A stretch of 5,380 nt of DNA from NCBI GenBank assembly GCA_030668545.1, contig DAOUTT010000168.1, forward strand, positions 1 through 5,380, in the 5' to 3' direction. The DNA is from Anaerolineales bacterium. Lineage in GTDB: Bacteria; Chloroflexota; Anaerolineae; Anaerolineales; E44-bin32. Positions 1 through 5,365 of the stretch are shown here, in pieces. The first letter of the stretch is position 1; the number at the start of each line of letters is the position of its first letter. The notes under the pieces were generated by a model. It saw only the letters and a program-made list of their open reading frames with translations, was not told where the DNA came from and did no database searches. Both the position numbers and the translations under genes were made by a program.

Positions 1-694
1 AGACCTCAACCATCTGGCGCAATTCCATTGCGAATACATCGGGCGTCCAGACCTGATTTGTCCCCAAGGAGATGATGGCAAAACTCGGGCGGTGCCGGCG
101 CAGTTCGCATTCCAGCGGTGATTCTTCAACTTCGCATATGTCATTGGTTGCCAGGAGTGGATCGAGGATGAGCGTCGTACTAAAGCCGGCATGTGCGGCA
201 ACGCCGACGTGCTCGAATGAACCTGTGAAGTATTTGATGACCGGCGCAAGGTATTCATGAGGTTCCAAATCATATTGGGATGGATCGAGGTCAAACATCG
301 TTAAAAACCAGGATGTAGCAACTTCACCATCTCCGATCTTGGAGAAAGCCTGCGGGTTATTGCCCAACGCCAACCCTTTCTGGAAAATGTCGACAGCTTG
401 AGGGCTCATCGTCGGTAAAACCGGGAGCGACTTCCACCCGCCTGGAGCGAGCTCGGGGCTGCCCGTAGCTATCGCCCTCGGGGTCGCGGTATGCAGAACC
501 TGAGTAGGGATGGCAGCTGGCGTTGATTCCACCCTGGTTGGCGAGATCGTTACAGGTGAGGGTTGCGGTTGAGTTTCCTCAATCTCAGGGGAGACAGTGG
601 ATGACAAGCTGGGAGCTGCAGAGCAATGCGAGCACGAGAGAATGAGGAATAAGCATAGAACGATAGGATGGGATGGGGTCAACTTGTGTTCCAT
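1..694 (-). CDS. SGNH/GDSL-hydrolase-like lipoprotein (partial, C-terminus outside window)
   Basis: An open frame of 231 codons starts at ATG 694 and runs off the left edge without a stop. Residues 1-24 look like a lipoprotein signal peptide: a hydrophobic run (IVLCLFLIL) followed by Cys21 in the context ILSC. Residues about 28-90 are a Pro/Thr/Ser-rich linker, typical of surface lipoproteins. The remainder resembles an SGNH hydrolase: block I is I-G-D-G at 120-123 and a block III-like G-T-N-Q lies at 211-214 after a hydrophobic strand. The nucleophile position of the GDS motif is Gly123, and the Asp of GxND is Gln214, so canonical esterase chemistry is doubtful; the Asp/His block V is outside the window. 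The protein is probably exported and tethered outside the membrane. There is no strong Shine-Dalgarno before ATG 694. A TTG five codons upstream (709) is an alternative start, but the signal peptide fits either. Family assignment is moderate; substrate is unknown. Confidence 0.66.
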   Translation of the reverse strand, partial: MEHKLTPSHPIVLCLFLILSCSHCSAAPSLSSTVSPEIEETQPQPSPVTISPTRVESTPAAIPTQVLHTATPRAIATGSPELAPGGWKSLPVLPTMSPQAVDIFQKGLALGNNPQAFSKIGDGEVATSWFLTMFDLDPSQYDLEPHEYLAPVIKYFTGSFEHVGVAAHAGFSTTLILDPLLATNDICEVEESPLECELRRHRPSFAIISLGTNQVWTPDVFAMELRQMVEV

Positions 695-714
695 AATAAA
701 ACCGGCCAAGAATT

Positions 715-734
715 AGGATACCTTAAACCATCCT
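715..734. repeat. Short inverted repeat upstream of the SGNH-like gene
   Basis: The arms AGGAT (715-719) and ATCCT (730-734) are perfect inverted repeats separated by 10 bases containing TTAA. They lie about 20 bases before the ATG at 694, in the untranslated leader. The site could be a small operator or a weak RNA hairpin, but five-base arms may easily be chance. Confidence 0.2.
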
Positions 735-771
735 TTGTGCCTGACGGGCTTTCGGTCCAATTGCAGGACAA

Positions 772-799
772 ATTTTGAGCTTAGAAATTACAGCGTCAA
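772..799 (-). promoter_or_regulatory. Weak candidate promoter for the SGNH-like gene
   Basis: Just after the gamma-subunit stop codon, the minus strand reads TTGACG (794-799), a 16-base spacer, then CAAAAT (772-777). These match sigma70 consensus at about 5/6 and 4/6 positions. It would give the lipoprotein gene its own transcript with a leader of roughly 70 bases. No intrinsic terminator is visible between 695 and 800, so read-through from the operon is equally possible. Confidence 0.3.
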
Positions 800-800
800 G

Positions 801-1355
801 TTATGCGGGCTCTAGCTGCTCTTTACTGAGTTCCGCTCCACGGATAAGTGCTTCGATATTCGCCTCGAGCAAGTTCCGGCGATGAGCGGGGATGTGTCCC
901 TTCAGGCCTTCGCCGACTTGCTCTATTGAGAGCACATCCAGCCTTTCAAGCAGGGCACCGAGAAGGACGAGGTTGGCCAATCGTTGGTTTCCAAGCTCTT
1001 CGGCGATCTCATTGGCAGGGATGAGCACAACCTGAATATCATCTCGCTTCGGGTTGCGATCCACGAGTGAGGAATTCACAACGAGCACCCCACCCTGCCT
1101 CACGAGCGATTCGTATTTATCCAAAGACGGGATGTTCATTACGATTACAGCCGCGGGATTCTTTACGATCGGCGCGCCGATCTCGTCGTCGCTGATGATG
1201 ACAACACAATGAGCCGTACCGCCTCGCATCTCTGGCCCATAGGATGGGAACCAGGTCACATGCATGCCGTTATCTAATCCCGTGTAGGCCAGTAATTGTC
1301 CGGCGAAGAGCGCTCCCTGGCCACCGAAGCCAGAAATGATGATCTCTGTCTGCAT
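801..1355 (-). CDS. korC: 2-oxoacid:ferredoxin oxidoreductase, gamma subunit (KorC/VorC type)
   Basis: This is a 184-residue gamma subunit of a four-subunit 2-oxoacid:ferredoxin oxidoreductase, a cytoplasmic enzyme that oxidatively decarboxylates a 2-oxoacid to an acyl-CoA. In this family the gamma domain contributes to CoA handling and assembly. The N-terminus begins with a short strand and then the family signature G-F-G-G-Q-G (9-14), followed by the conserved S-Y-G-P-E-M-R-G-G-T block (38-47). Length is normal for a stand-alone gamma subunit. The frame is open up to an ATG at 1412, but that would add 19 poorly conserved residues and overlap the beta gene by 50 bases. The ATG at 1355 starts directly before the conserved strand, is preceded by AAGGGA with a 10-base spacer, and lies 7 bases after the beta stop, so it is preferred. 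It is the last gene of the operon and is probably translationally coupled to beta. Confidence 0.93.
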   Translation of the reverse strand: MQTEIIISGFGGQGALFAGQLLAYTGLDNGMHVTWFPSYGPEMRGGTAHCVVIISDDEIGAPIVKNPAAVIVMNIPSLDKYESLVRQGGVLVVNSSLVDRNPKRDDIQVVLIPANEIAEELGNQRLANLVLLGALLERLDVLSIEQVGEGLKGHIPAHRRNLLEANIEALIRGAELSKEQLEPA

Positions 1356-1362
1356 ATTGTCG

Positions 1363-2145
1363 CTATCCCTTCTTACTTTTTGCAATGGCTGGATGGACTT
1401 TGAAATCACCAAGTGGGAAATATGGAATCATATTCTCTTCGATCCACTCTAGTGAGTCTTCCGCAGTCATCTTCCAGTTCGTCGGGCAATTCGACAGCAG
1501 TTCGACCATCGAGAAGCCAAGTCCCTGGCGCTGCACTTCAAAAGCCTGCCTGATGGCCTTCTTGGCTTTACGGATGTTCGCCGGATCATGCAAGCTCCGG
1601 CGAACGATATATGCGGAACCATCCAACTGCGATAAGATTTCACACATCTTCAAAGGGAAACCGTGTGATTCGATATCGCGGCCAAGCGGCGAGGACGTCG
1701 TCTTCTGCCCGGGAAGCGTTGTCGGCGCCATCTGCCCACCAGTCATCCCATAAATCGCATTGTTGATGAAGATCACGGTAATCATTTCGCCGCGCCCTGC
1801 AGCGTGCAGGATCTCGGCGGCGCCGATAGACGCTAGGTCTCCATCACCCTGGTAGGTAAAAACGTTCATATCTGGATTCACACGCTTGAAGCCGGTCGCC
1901 ATAGCCGGAGCACGCCCATGGGCTGCCTCAGCAAAATCCATATTGAAGTAATTGTAAGCAAAGACGGAACAGCCAACCGGAGCGACGCCAACCGTATTCT
2001 CACGCATCCCCATCTCATCGATCGTTTCGGCGATTAGACGATGGGCTACGCCGTGTGTGCACCCAGGGCAATAGTGTGTTGGGACGTCAGTCAAACTTTC
2101 CGGCTTGCTGAAAATTAGAGCTTCCACCATTTTCTTATCGGTCAT
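1363..2145 (-). CDS. korB: 2-oxoacid:ferredoxin oxidoreductase, beta subunit (TPP-binding, KorB/VorA type)
   Basis: This 260-residue protein is the thiamine-diphosphate and iron-sulfur subunit that forms the active site with the alpha subunit in the cytoplasm. The TPP/Mg motif is visible as G-D-G-D at 100-103 and the closing N-N at 128-129, followed by Y-G-M-T-G-G-Q-M-A-P-T-T (132-143). Cysteines at 26 and 29 (C-P-G-C-T-H-G), 59 (V-G-C-S) and 210 (S-N-C-P-T-N-W) are at positions expected to bind the proximal [4Fe-4S] cluster. Length is normal and no key residue is missing. The sequence around GGQMAPTT resembles, from memory, the branched-chain 2-oxoacid (VOR) group; KEGG-style pipelines would often name it korB. 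The ATG at 2145 has GGAGG eight bases upstream, and the gene lies 20 bases after the alpha stop. The 2-oxoglutarate or pyruvate alternative is not excluded. Confidence 0.94.
   Translation of the reverse strand: MTDKKMVEALIFSKPESLTDVPTHYCPGCTHGVAHRLIAETIDEMGMRENTVGVAPVGCSVFAYNYFNMDFAEAAHGRAPAMATGFKRVNPDMNVFTYQGDGDLASIGAAEILHAAGRGEMITVIFINNAIYGMTGGQMAPTTLPGQKTTSSPLGRDIESHGFPLKMCEILSQLDGSAYIVRRSLHDPANIRKAKKAIRQAFEVQRQGLGFSMVELLSNCPTNWKMTAEDSLEWIEENMIPYFPLGDFKVHPAIAKSKKG
1366..1371 (-). promoter_or_regulatory. Ribosome binding site that decides the gamma-subunit start
   Basis: The minus strand reads AAGGGA followed by 10 bases and the ATG at 1355. The site lies inside the last codons of the beta gene and supports the shorter gamma start over ATG 1412. 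Confidence 0.6.
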
Positions 2146-2152
2146 TAATAAG

Positions 2153-2157
2153 CCTCC
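2153..2157 (-). promoter_or_regulatory. Ribosome binding site of the beta-subunit gene
   Basis: GGAGG on the minus strand is separated by 7-8 bases from the ATG at 2145. It favours this ATG over the in-frame Met6 a little downstream. Confidence 0.7.
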
Positions 2158-2165
2158 AAACCAGG

Positions 2166-3233
2166 CTAGGCATTCGCCTTCTGGTTGAGTTCCTGGATCT
2201 GCTCGAAAACCTCATCCGGGAGGGGAACCATCCCCCCCATTCGGCCGTAGAAATCGACCGGAACTTTCCCATTAACCGCAAGACGGACATCGTCGAGCAT
2301 TTGTCCGCCGCTCATCTCAACAACCAGAATCCGTTTTACCTGATCTGCGACCTTCCCGATTTCGTCGTATGGGAATGGGTAAAGCGAGATCGGGCGCAGC
2401 AAGCCAACCTTGATACCCTCGTCACGCGCTTGCTTCACAGAAGACTGGGCAATACGCCCCGCGGTCCCATAGGCAACGATAGCAATTTCCGCATCTTCCA
2501 GAAGCAAAGAACTAAACCGCACTTCATTCGCCTCAATCTTCTTCTGTTTTTCAACAAGATGGAGATTGAAAACTTCCTCTTCGGCTGGATCGATGTAAAT
2601 CGAGGTGATCACGCGCGGATCGCGCCCCTTGGCACCCGTCAACGACCACTCAGCTCGATCCTCGCGTTTGCGCACCTCCTGCATCGGAGGCAGCTCAGCG
2701 GGTTCCATCATCTGGCCAATGCTGCCGTCCGCCAAAATAACGACGATCGCTCGATATTTCTCGGCGATGTCGAAGGCTTCATACGTCAGGTCGATGATTT
2801 CCTGTATCGTCGCCGGCGCCAGGGTGATGATGCGATAATCGCCATGGCCGCCCCCCTTGACGATCTGGTTGTAATCCCCTTGCGAGGGGGCGATATTCCC
2901 CAGCCCAGGACCGCCCCTCATGATGTCCACTAGTACGACCGGCACTTCAGAACCGGCGATATAGGACAAACCTTCCATCATCAGGCTCACGCCGGGGCTG
3001 GACGAGGAAGACATGACCCTCACACCAGCGCAAGCGGCGCCATAGACCATATTTATCGCCGCGACTTCGCTTTCGGCCTGGAGGAAAACGCGCCCAAGCT
3101 CCGGCATTCGCTTTGCCATGTGCTCGAGCGCCTCAGTCTGTGGTGTTATCGGATAACCGTAGTAAGCCTCGCAACCAGCGCGTACTGCCGCTTCGGCGAA
3201 AGCAACGTTGCCTTTAAGCAATTCCTTTGCCAC
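2166..3233 (-). CDS. vorB: 2-oxoacid:ferredoxin oxidoreductase, alpha subunit (VorB/KorA type)
   Basis: This 355-residue subunit supplies the pyrimidine-side TPP domain and the domain following it in a 2-oxoacid:ferredoxin oxidoreductase. Visible signatures are G-Y-P-I-T-P-Q (26-32), whose Thr30 corresponds to the substrate-contacting Thr of pyruvate:ferredoxin oxidoreductase; Q-A-E-S-E (52-56) with the Glu expected to activate TPP; the serine run S-S-S-S-S-P-G (75-81); and P-S-Q-G-D-Y (116-121) followed by K-G-G-G-H-G-D-Y-R (126-134). The C-terminal domain has G-L-L-R-P-I-S-L-Y-P-F-P (277-288) and E-M-S-G-G-Q-M (306-312). Length and the serine/GGGHGDYR pattern fit the VorB group (2-oxoisovalerate), although databases split the same proteins between korA and vorB. 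The start chosen is GTG 3233: AGGAGGG lies eight bases upstream and translation begins M-A-K-E-L-L-K-G-N, as usual in the family. The upstream TTG at 3251 would place the Shine-Dalgarno inside the coding region. Confidence 0.94.
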   Translation of the reverse strand: MAKELLKGNVAFAEAAVRAGCEAYYGYPITPQTEALEHMAKRMPELGRVFLQAESEVAAINMVYGAACAGVRVMSSSSSPGVSLMMEGLSYIAGSEVPVVLVDIMRGGPGLGNIAPSQGDYNQIVKGGGHGDYRIITLAPATIQEIIDLTYEAFDIAEKYRAIVVILADGSIGQMMEPAELPPMQEVRKREDRAEWSLTGAKGRDPRVITSIYIDPAEEEVFNLHLVEKQKKIEANEVRFSSLLLEDAEIAIVAYGTAGRIAQSSVKQARDEGIKVGLLRPISLYPFPYDEIGKVADQVKRILVVEMSGGQMLDDVRLAVNGKVPVDFYGRMGGMVPLPDEVFEQIQELNQKANA

Positions 3234-3241
3234 GTTTTCGT

Positions 3242-3248
3242 CCCTCCT
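3242..3248 (-). promoter_or_regulatory. Strong ribosome binding site that decides the alpha-subunit start (GTG)
   Basis: AGGAGGG on the minus strand overlaps the last base of the ferredoxin stop codon (TGA, 3248-3250) and is followed by eight bases and GTG 3233. This near-perfect site rules against the TTG at 3251, which would begin just before it. Stop and ribosome binding site together suggest translational coupling of delta and alpha. Confidence 0.8.
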
Positions 3249-3499
3249 CAAGGCGCAGTTGATTTAATTTTATCCGCCGGAACCCAGCGAAAGACAGTTA
3301 TCGCCGCGTCTGGGCAGATGATCGAGCAAATCGCACAACCTGTACATTCTTCGTCAGGGTCAACCAGTTCCGCCGGATGATAACCCTGCGGAGTAAAACG
3401 GTCAGCAGCCATCTTGATCACACCTGGCGGGCAAACCGATATGCACAACTCGCACCCCTTACAGAGGTCCTCGTTGACGACGATGCGTCCTTTTGCCAT
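3248..3499 (-). CDS. korD: 2-oxoacid:ferredoxin oxidoreductase, delta subunit (2x[4Fe-4S] ferredoxin, KorD/VorD type)
   Basis: This 83-residue ferredoxin-like subunit carries electrons from the catalytic alpha/beta subunits to external ferredoxin in the cytoplasm. Two complete CxxCxxCxxxCP motifs are present, with cysteines 13, 16, 19, 23 and 52, 55, 58, 62, each set expected to contribute to the two [4Fe-4S] clusters. The 28-residue linker between the motifs contains G-Y-H-P-A (39-43), a feature of oxidoreductase delta subunits rather than free bacterial ferredoxins. The ATG at 3499 is preceded by GGAGG with a six-base spacer. It is the first gene of the operon, 14 bases before the alpha start. 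A free ferredoxin is the main alternative, but position and the linker make the delta role very likely. Confidence 0.93.
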   Translation of the reverse strand: MAKGRIVVNEDLCKGCELCISVCPPGVIKMAADRFTPQGYHPAELVDPDEECTGCAICSIICPDAAITVFRWVPADKIKSTAP

Positions 3500-3505
3500 T
3501 CCTTT

Positions 3506-3510
3506 CCTCC
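3506..3510 (-). promoter_or_regulatory. Ribosome binding site of the delta-subunit gene
   Basis: GGAGG on the minus strand with a six-base spacer before ATG 3499, followed by a second purine run (AAAGGA). It fixes the first start codon of the operon. Confidence 0.7.
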
Positions 3511-3560
3511 GAGAATAATCCGCTCATAACTTACATCCAGAGGGAACCTGTCTCCAGTGT

Positions 3561-3575
3561 TGACCGTCACCGTCA
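3561..3575. repeat. TGACCGTCA palindrome with overlapping tandem CCGTCA repeat
   Basis: Positions 3561-3569 form the perfect palindrome TGAC-C-GTCA, and CCGTCA occurs twice in tandem (3564-3569 and 3570-3575). The element falls just downstream of the predicted transcription start of the oxidoreductase operon, a position suited to a repressor operator. The regulator is unknown, and arms of this length may be chance. Confidence 0.3.
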
Positions 3576-3584
3576 GGCAGAACA

Positions 3585-3613
3585 AATATCCCATTCTGGA
3601 GTATTACTGTCCA
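3585..3613 (-). promoter_or_regulatory. Candidate sigma70-type promoter of the oxidoreductase operon
   Basis: The minus strand shows TGGACA (3608-3613, five of six consensus positions), exactly 17 bases, then GATATT (3585-3590, four of six). A TG one base before the -10 hexamer makes it an extended -10 element. Transcription would begin near 3578, giving a leader of about 80 bases before ATG 3499. This is the best promoter match in the 272-base gap. It is pattern-based only, and other AT-rich stretches further upstream (3685-3720) could also serve. Confidence 0.45.
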
Positions 3614-3640
3614 GTTCGAATAACCGATGCCAGGAGACGA

Positions 3641-3658
3641 TTTTCAGTGTCCCGAAAA
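3641..3658. repeat. Inverted repeat TTTTC-N8-GAAAA upstream of the candidate promoter
   Basis: The perfect arms TTTTC (3641-3645) and GAAAA (3654-3658) are separated by eight bases. The site lies about 30 bases upstream of the candidate -35 box, where an activator might bind. An adenine/thymine-rich arm pair like this is not rare by chance, and no matching regulator gene is in the window. Confidence 0.25.
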
Positions 3659-3771
3659 CATCACACTCTGATCTGCTTTATTAACCTTAAGCGTACCTTC
3701 GTAGTGTTAATTAATTTCTAGCCTTGGCGAAGTTCCTGGCGCAACTATAAACTCCGAATCGGTCCCTTGGA

Positions 3772-5256
3772 TTATTCTATAGGCGGATTAAAGTAGTTAT
3801 AAGCCGCGCGCGAGAGATTGGCAATGAGCTTAGACGTAGGTTCCCAAACCATCTCGGTTTCATTCCATAGGAATATCGTGAGCACGTAATCACCCCCGGG
3901 GCTGAACACGATGCCGGCGTCACCGATCATATCCAGAGGTGAGCTTCGCCAACCATGTTTATGGGCAACGCGTGTCCCTTCCGGCAACCCTGCTTTGATT
4001 AGTGTTCCCAGGATGTTTTCAGAGAGTAGATCCAACATCCGGCGGCACTCCTGCGGAGTTATCTCCTCCGGAAATACCGCCTGGAGCGTACCGCCGCCTT
4101 CCGCGCAGGCATAGATGTCTCCAAGGAGCAAACTCATATCTGATGCTGTTGTCTGAGTGTAGGAATCCGGATTGGTGTCGATATCCACCCTTTGATTAGC
4201 AGGTGTTCTATAGATCTGTAATTGCGGAGCACCAAGGAAGTAATAGCCGGCGATGAATGTGTTTTCGATGCCCAATTCTTGCATCGTTTCAGTGACGAGT
4301 ATCGGACCCGCGGCACCATATGCATCATATGTCTCGATATGCTGCATGATCCAGTCGGAGGGGTCGTTCCCTGATTCGGTAATCATCTCGACAAGCCAAC
4401 GTTCGACTTCCGGATCTAACGGTTCATCCTCATAGCGGTACAAAGCCGTCAAGATGCTGATCTTGATGATCGACGCTGCCGAGAAAGCGATATCGGGCTC
4501 AACCTCGAGATCCTCTCCACCGAGAGTCGCGAGGTGGAAATTCTCACCAGTGCTCAGATCGGTCAGATAGATAACGACCAATCCATCAAAATCGCTAACC
4601 TCGATATTTTGTTTGAGGAGTATTTCAAGCGTATCCAGTGTGGGTCGAGGAACTACATTGCCCACAACAGGTAGATTTACACTGCGGCTGATAGGCGAGT
4701 GCAAAACTGCAGTGATGAGTTCCTCCGAGCGTGTTTGATCCAACAAACGACCTGGCGTTCCCGATGTAAAAAATGGAGTTCCAGGTCTGGGTTCAGCGGG
4801 AATAGGAGGTTCATCATATCGCGCGGCGATGTCGATAAGATACTCTTCCAGTTGAGTAACAGAGTATTCTGCCTTTAATGGAACGTTTTGCGGCTCACCG
4901 GCGCGATTCCACAGGAAATCCCAGAAGCCAGCCCAGAAAGGTGTCCCTGTTCGTTCAAGCTCAGCTGCAGCCAACATGACATCCGTATCAGGGCGGAAAC
5001 CAACATTCCCAGGATTGAGCAGGATCAGGTTTTCATCATAAAATAGTTCGATTGGGGAGCTATATACTTGCAGGATACGTTCGTGCGCTTCCGCTTGATC
5101 AAGCCCACCGACATTTATTCCCGCTATCGTTAATTCCAGGGGTAAATGAGATCTATGCCGGCTATAGGCGACAAGTTGGTAGAAAAAAAGCGAGACAGAT
5201 GTTAAAAGCAACGCAATTGAAACCCAGCGCTGCAAATTGAATCCGTTTCGCCTCAT
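3772..5256 (-). CDS. Membrane-anchored serine hydrolase with class A beta-lactamase-like domain and N-terminal PG_binding_4-like region
   Basis: This 494-residue protein has one N-terminal membrane helix (about 10-31) preceded by basic residues, so the rest is probably outside the membrane. Residues about 40-205 resemble the PG_binding_4/VanW-associated region: I-A-G-I-N-V-G-G-L (44-52), a Y-D-E strand, then a G-x-P-G-R-L-L-D block near 167-173 and a closing L-P-V strand. Residues about 222-490 are Beta-lactamase2-like: S262-I-I-K265 fits the SxxK nucleophile motif, S295-G-N297 the SDN loop, T-T-A-S-D-M (369-374) the helix after the omega loop, and H432-K433-H434-G435 the KTG motif, with His replacing Thr/Ser. 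I see no E-x-x-L-N omega-loop Glu, so a true penicillin-hydrolysing enzyme is unlikely; a peptidoglycan-linked hydrolase or peptidase-like role is inference. The ATG at 5256 is chosen because GGAGG ends four bases upstream; the TTG at 5259 would leave one base. Confidence 0.82.
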   Translation of the reverse strand: MRRNGFNLQRWVSIALLLTSVSLFFYQLVAYSRHRSHLPLELTIAGINVGGLDQAEAHERILQVYSSPIELFYDENLILLNPGNVGFRPDTDVMLAAAELERTGTPFWAGFWDFLWNRAGEPQNVPLKAEYSVTQLEEYLIDIAARYDEPPIPAEPRPGTPFFTSGTPGRLLDQTRSEELITAVLHSPISRSVNLPVVGNVVPRPTLDTLEILLKQNIEVSDFDGLVVIYLTDLSTGENFHLATLGGEDLEVEPDIAFSAASIIKISILTALYRYEDEPLDPEVERWLVEMITESGNDPSDWIMQHIETYDAYGAAGPILVTETMQELGIENTFIAGYYFLGAPQLQIYRTPANQRVDIDTNPDSYTQTTASDMSLLLGDIYACAEGGGTLQAVFPEEITPQECRRMLDLLSENILGTLIKAGLPEGTRVAHKHGWRSSPLDMIGDAGIVFSPGGDYVLTIFLWNETEMVWEPTSKLIANLSRAAYNYFNPPIE

Positions 5257-5260
5257 CAAA

Positions 5261-5265
5261 CCTCC
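5261..5265 (-). promoter_or_regulatory. Ribosome binding site deciding the start of the beta-lactamase-like gene
   Basis: GGAGG on the minus strand is four bases from ATG 5256 and only one from TTG 5259. The spacing is short but workable for the ATG and too short for the TTG. Confidence 0.55.
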
Positions 5266-5282
5266 AAGCGCAGGAGTATATC

Positions 5283-5301
5283 ATACACAGCAGGGCTGTA
5301 T
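5283..5301. repeat. Leader hairpin before the beta-lactamase-like gene
   Basis: The arms ACAGC (5287-5291) and GCTGT (5295-5299) enclose a three-base loop; an outer AT/AT pair extends the stem past a two-base bulge. It lies in the predicted leader, about 20 bases before the ribosome binding site. There is no following U-tract, so it is not a terminator. Its function is unknown. Confidence 0.3.
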
Positions 5302-5337
5302 CATAAGAGCTCGATGAGATCGTCTAAAACTACAGCT

Positions 5338-5365
5338 AATATATTGACTATACGAATAGACGCAA
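5338..5365 (-). promoter_or_regulatory. Weak candidate promoter for the beta-lactamase-like gene
   Basis: The minus strand has TTGCGT (5360-5365), a 16-base spacer and TATATT (5338-5343). The -10 hexamer matches five of six consensus positions but the -35 only three. A second possible -10, TATAGT, lies within the spacer. The start would be near 5331, with a leader of about 75 bases that contains the hairpin at 5283-5301. Confidence 0.3.

Larger units (their letters stand above)
3500..3771. other. Intergenic region between the beta-lactamase-like gene and the oxidoreductase operon
   Basis: This 272-base gap contains the candidate operon promoter, two small palindromes and the delta-gene ribosome binding site. 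The CTCCAG (3552-3557) and CTGGAG (3596-3601) arms also form a 6-base inverted pair enclosing the predicted start site. Past the stop at 3772, the only palindrome is a tiny CCGA-T-TCGG (around 3755), with no stem of useful length or U-tract, so no intrinsic terminator is called. A 63-codon plus-strand frame here has no ribosome binding site or recognisable motif and is not treated as a gene. Confidence 0.6.

Noticed and set aside
72..260. Plus-strand 62-codon frame at the left edge
   Set aside because: Lies wholly opposite the continuous minus-strand frame of the SGNH-like lipoprotein, which has a signal peptide and family motifs.
736..755. TGCCTGACGG in 738-748 on the plus strand recurring on the minus strand near 3571-3580
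   Set aside because: A shared ten-base string in opposite orientation between two intergenic regions is suggestive of a common site, but it lacks symmetry and the position relative to the candidate promoters differs, so chance is likelier.
1385..1753. Plus-strand open frame of 122 codons
   Set aside because: It is the antisense shadow of the beta-subunit gene, whose TPP and cysteine motifs are unmistakable; the plus-strand protein has no recognisable domain.
2301..2933. Plus-strand open frame of 210 codons
   Set aside because: Antisense shadow of the alpha-subunit gene; composition is His/Arg/Leu-rich without known motifs and the opposite strand has all family signatures.
3493..3684. Plus-strand 63-codon frame covering much of the intergenic region
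   Set aside because: No ribosome binding site, no motif, and it begins inside the ferredoxin gene start; it overlaps the likely promoter of the minus-strand operon.
3720..3771. Possible intrinsic terminator after the beta-lactamase-like gene
   Set aside because: Only a four-base-arm palindrome (CCGA-T-TCGG) is present, with an unusable one-base loop and no T-run.
4134..4328. Minus-strand 64-codon frame inside the beta-lactamase-like gene
   Set aside because: It is a different frame of a gene with clear catalytic motifs on the same strand; no sign of a frameshift or of an independent start site.
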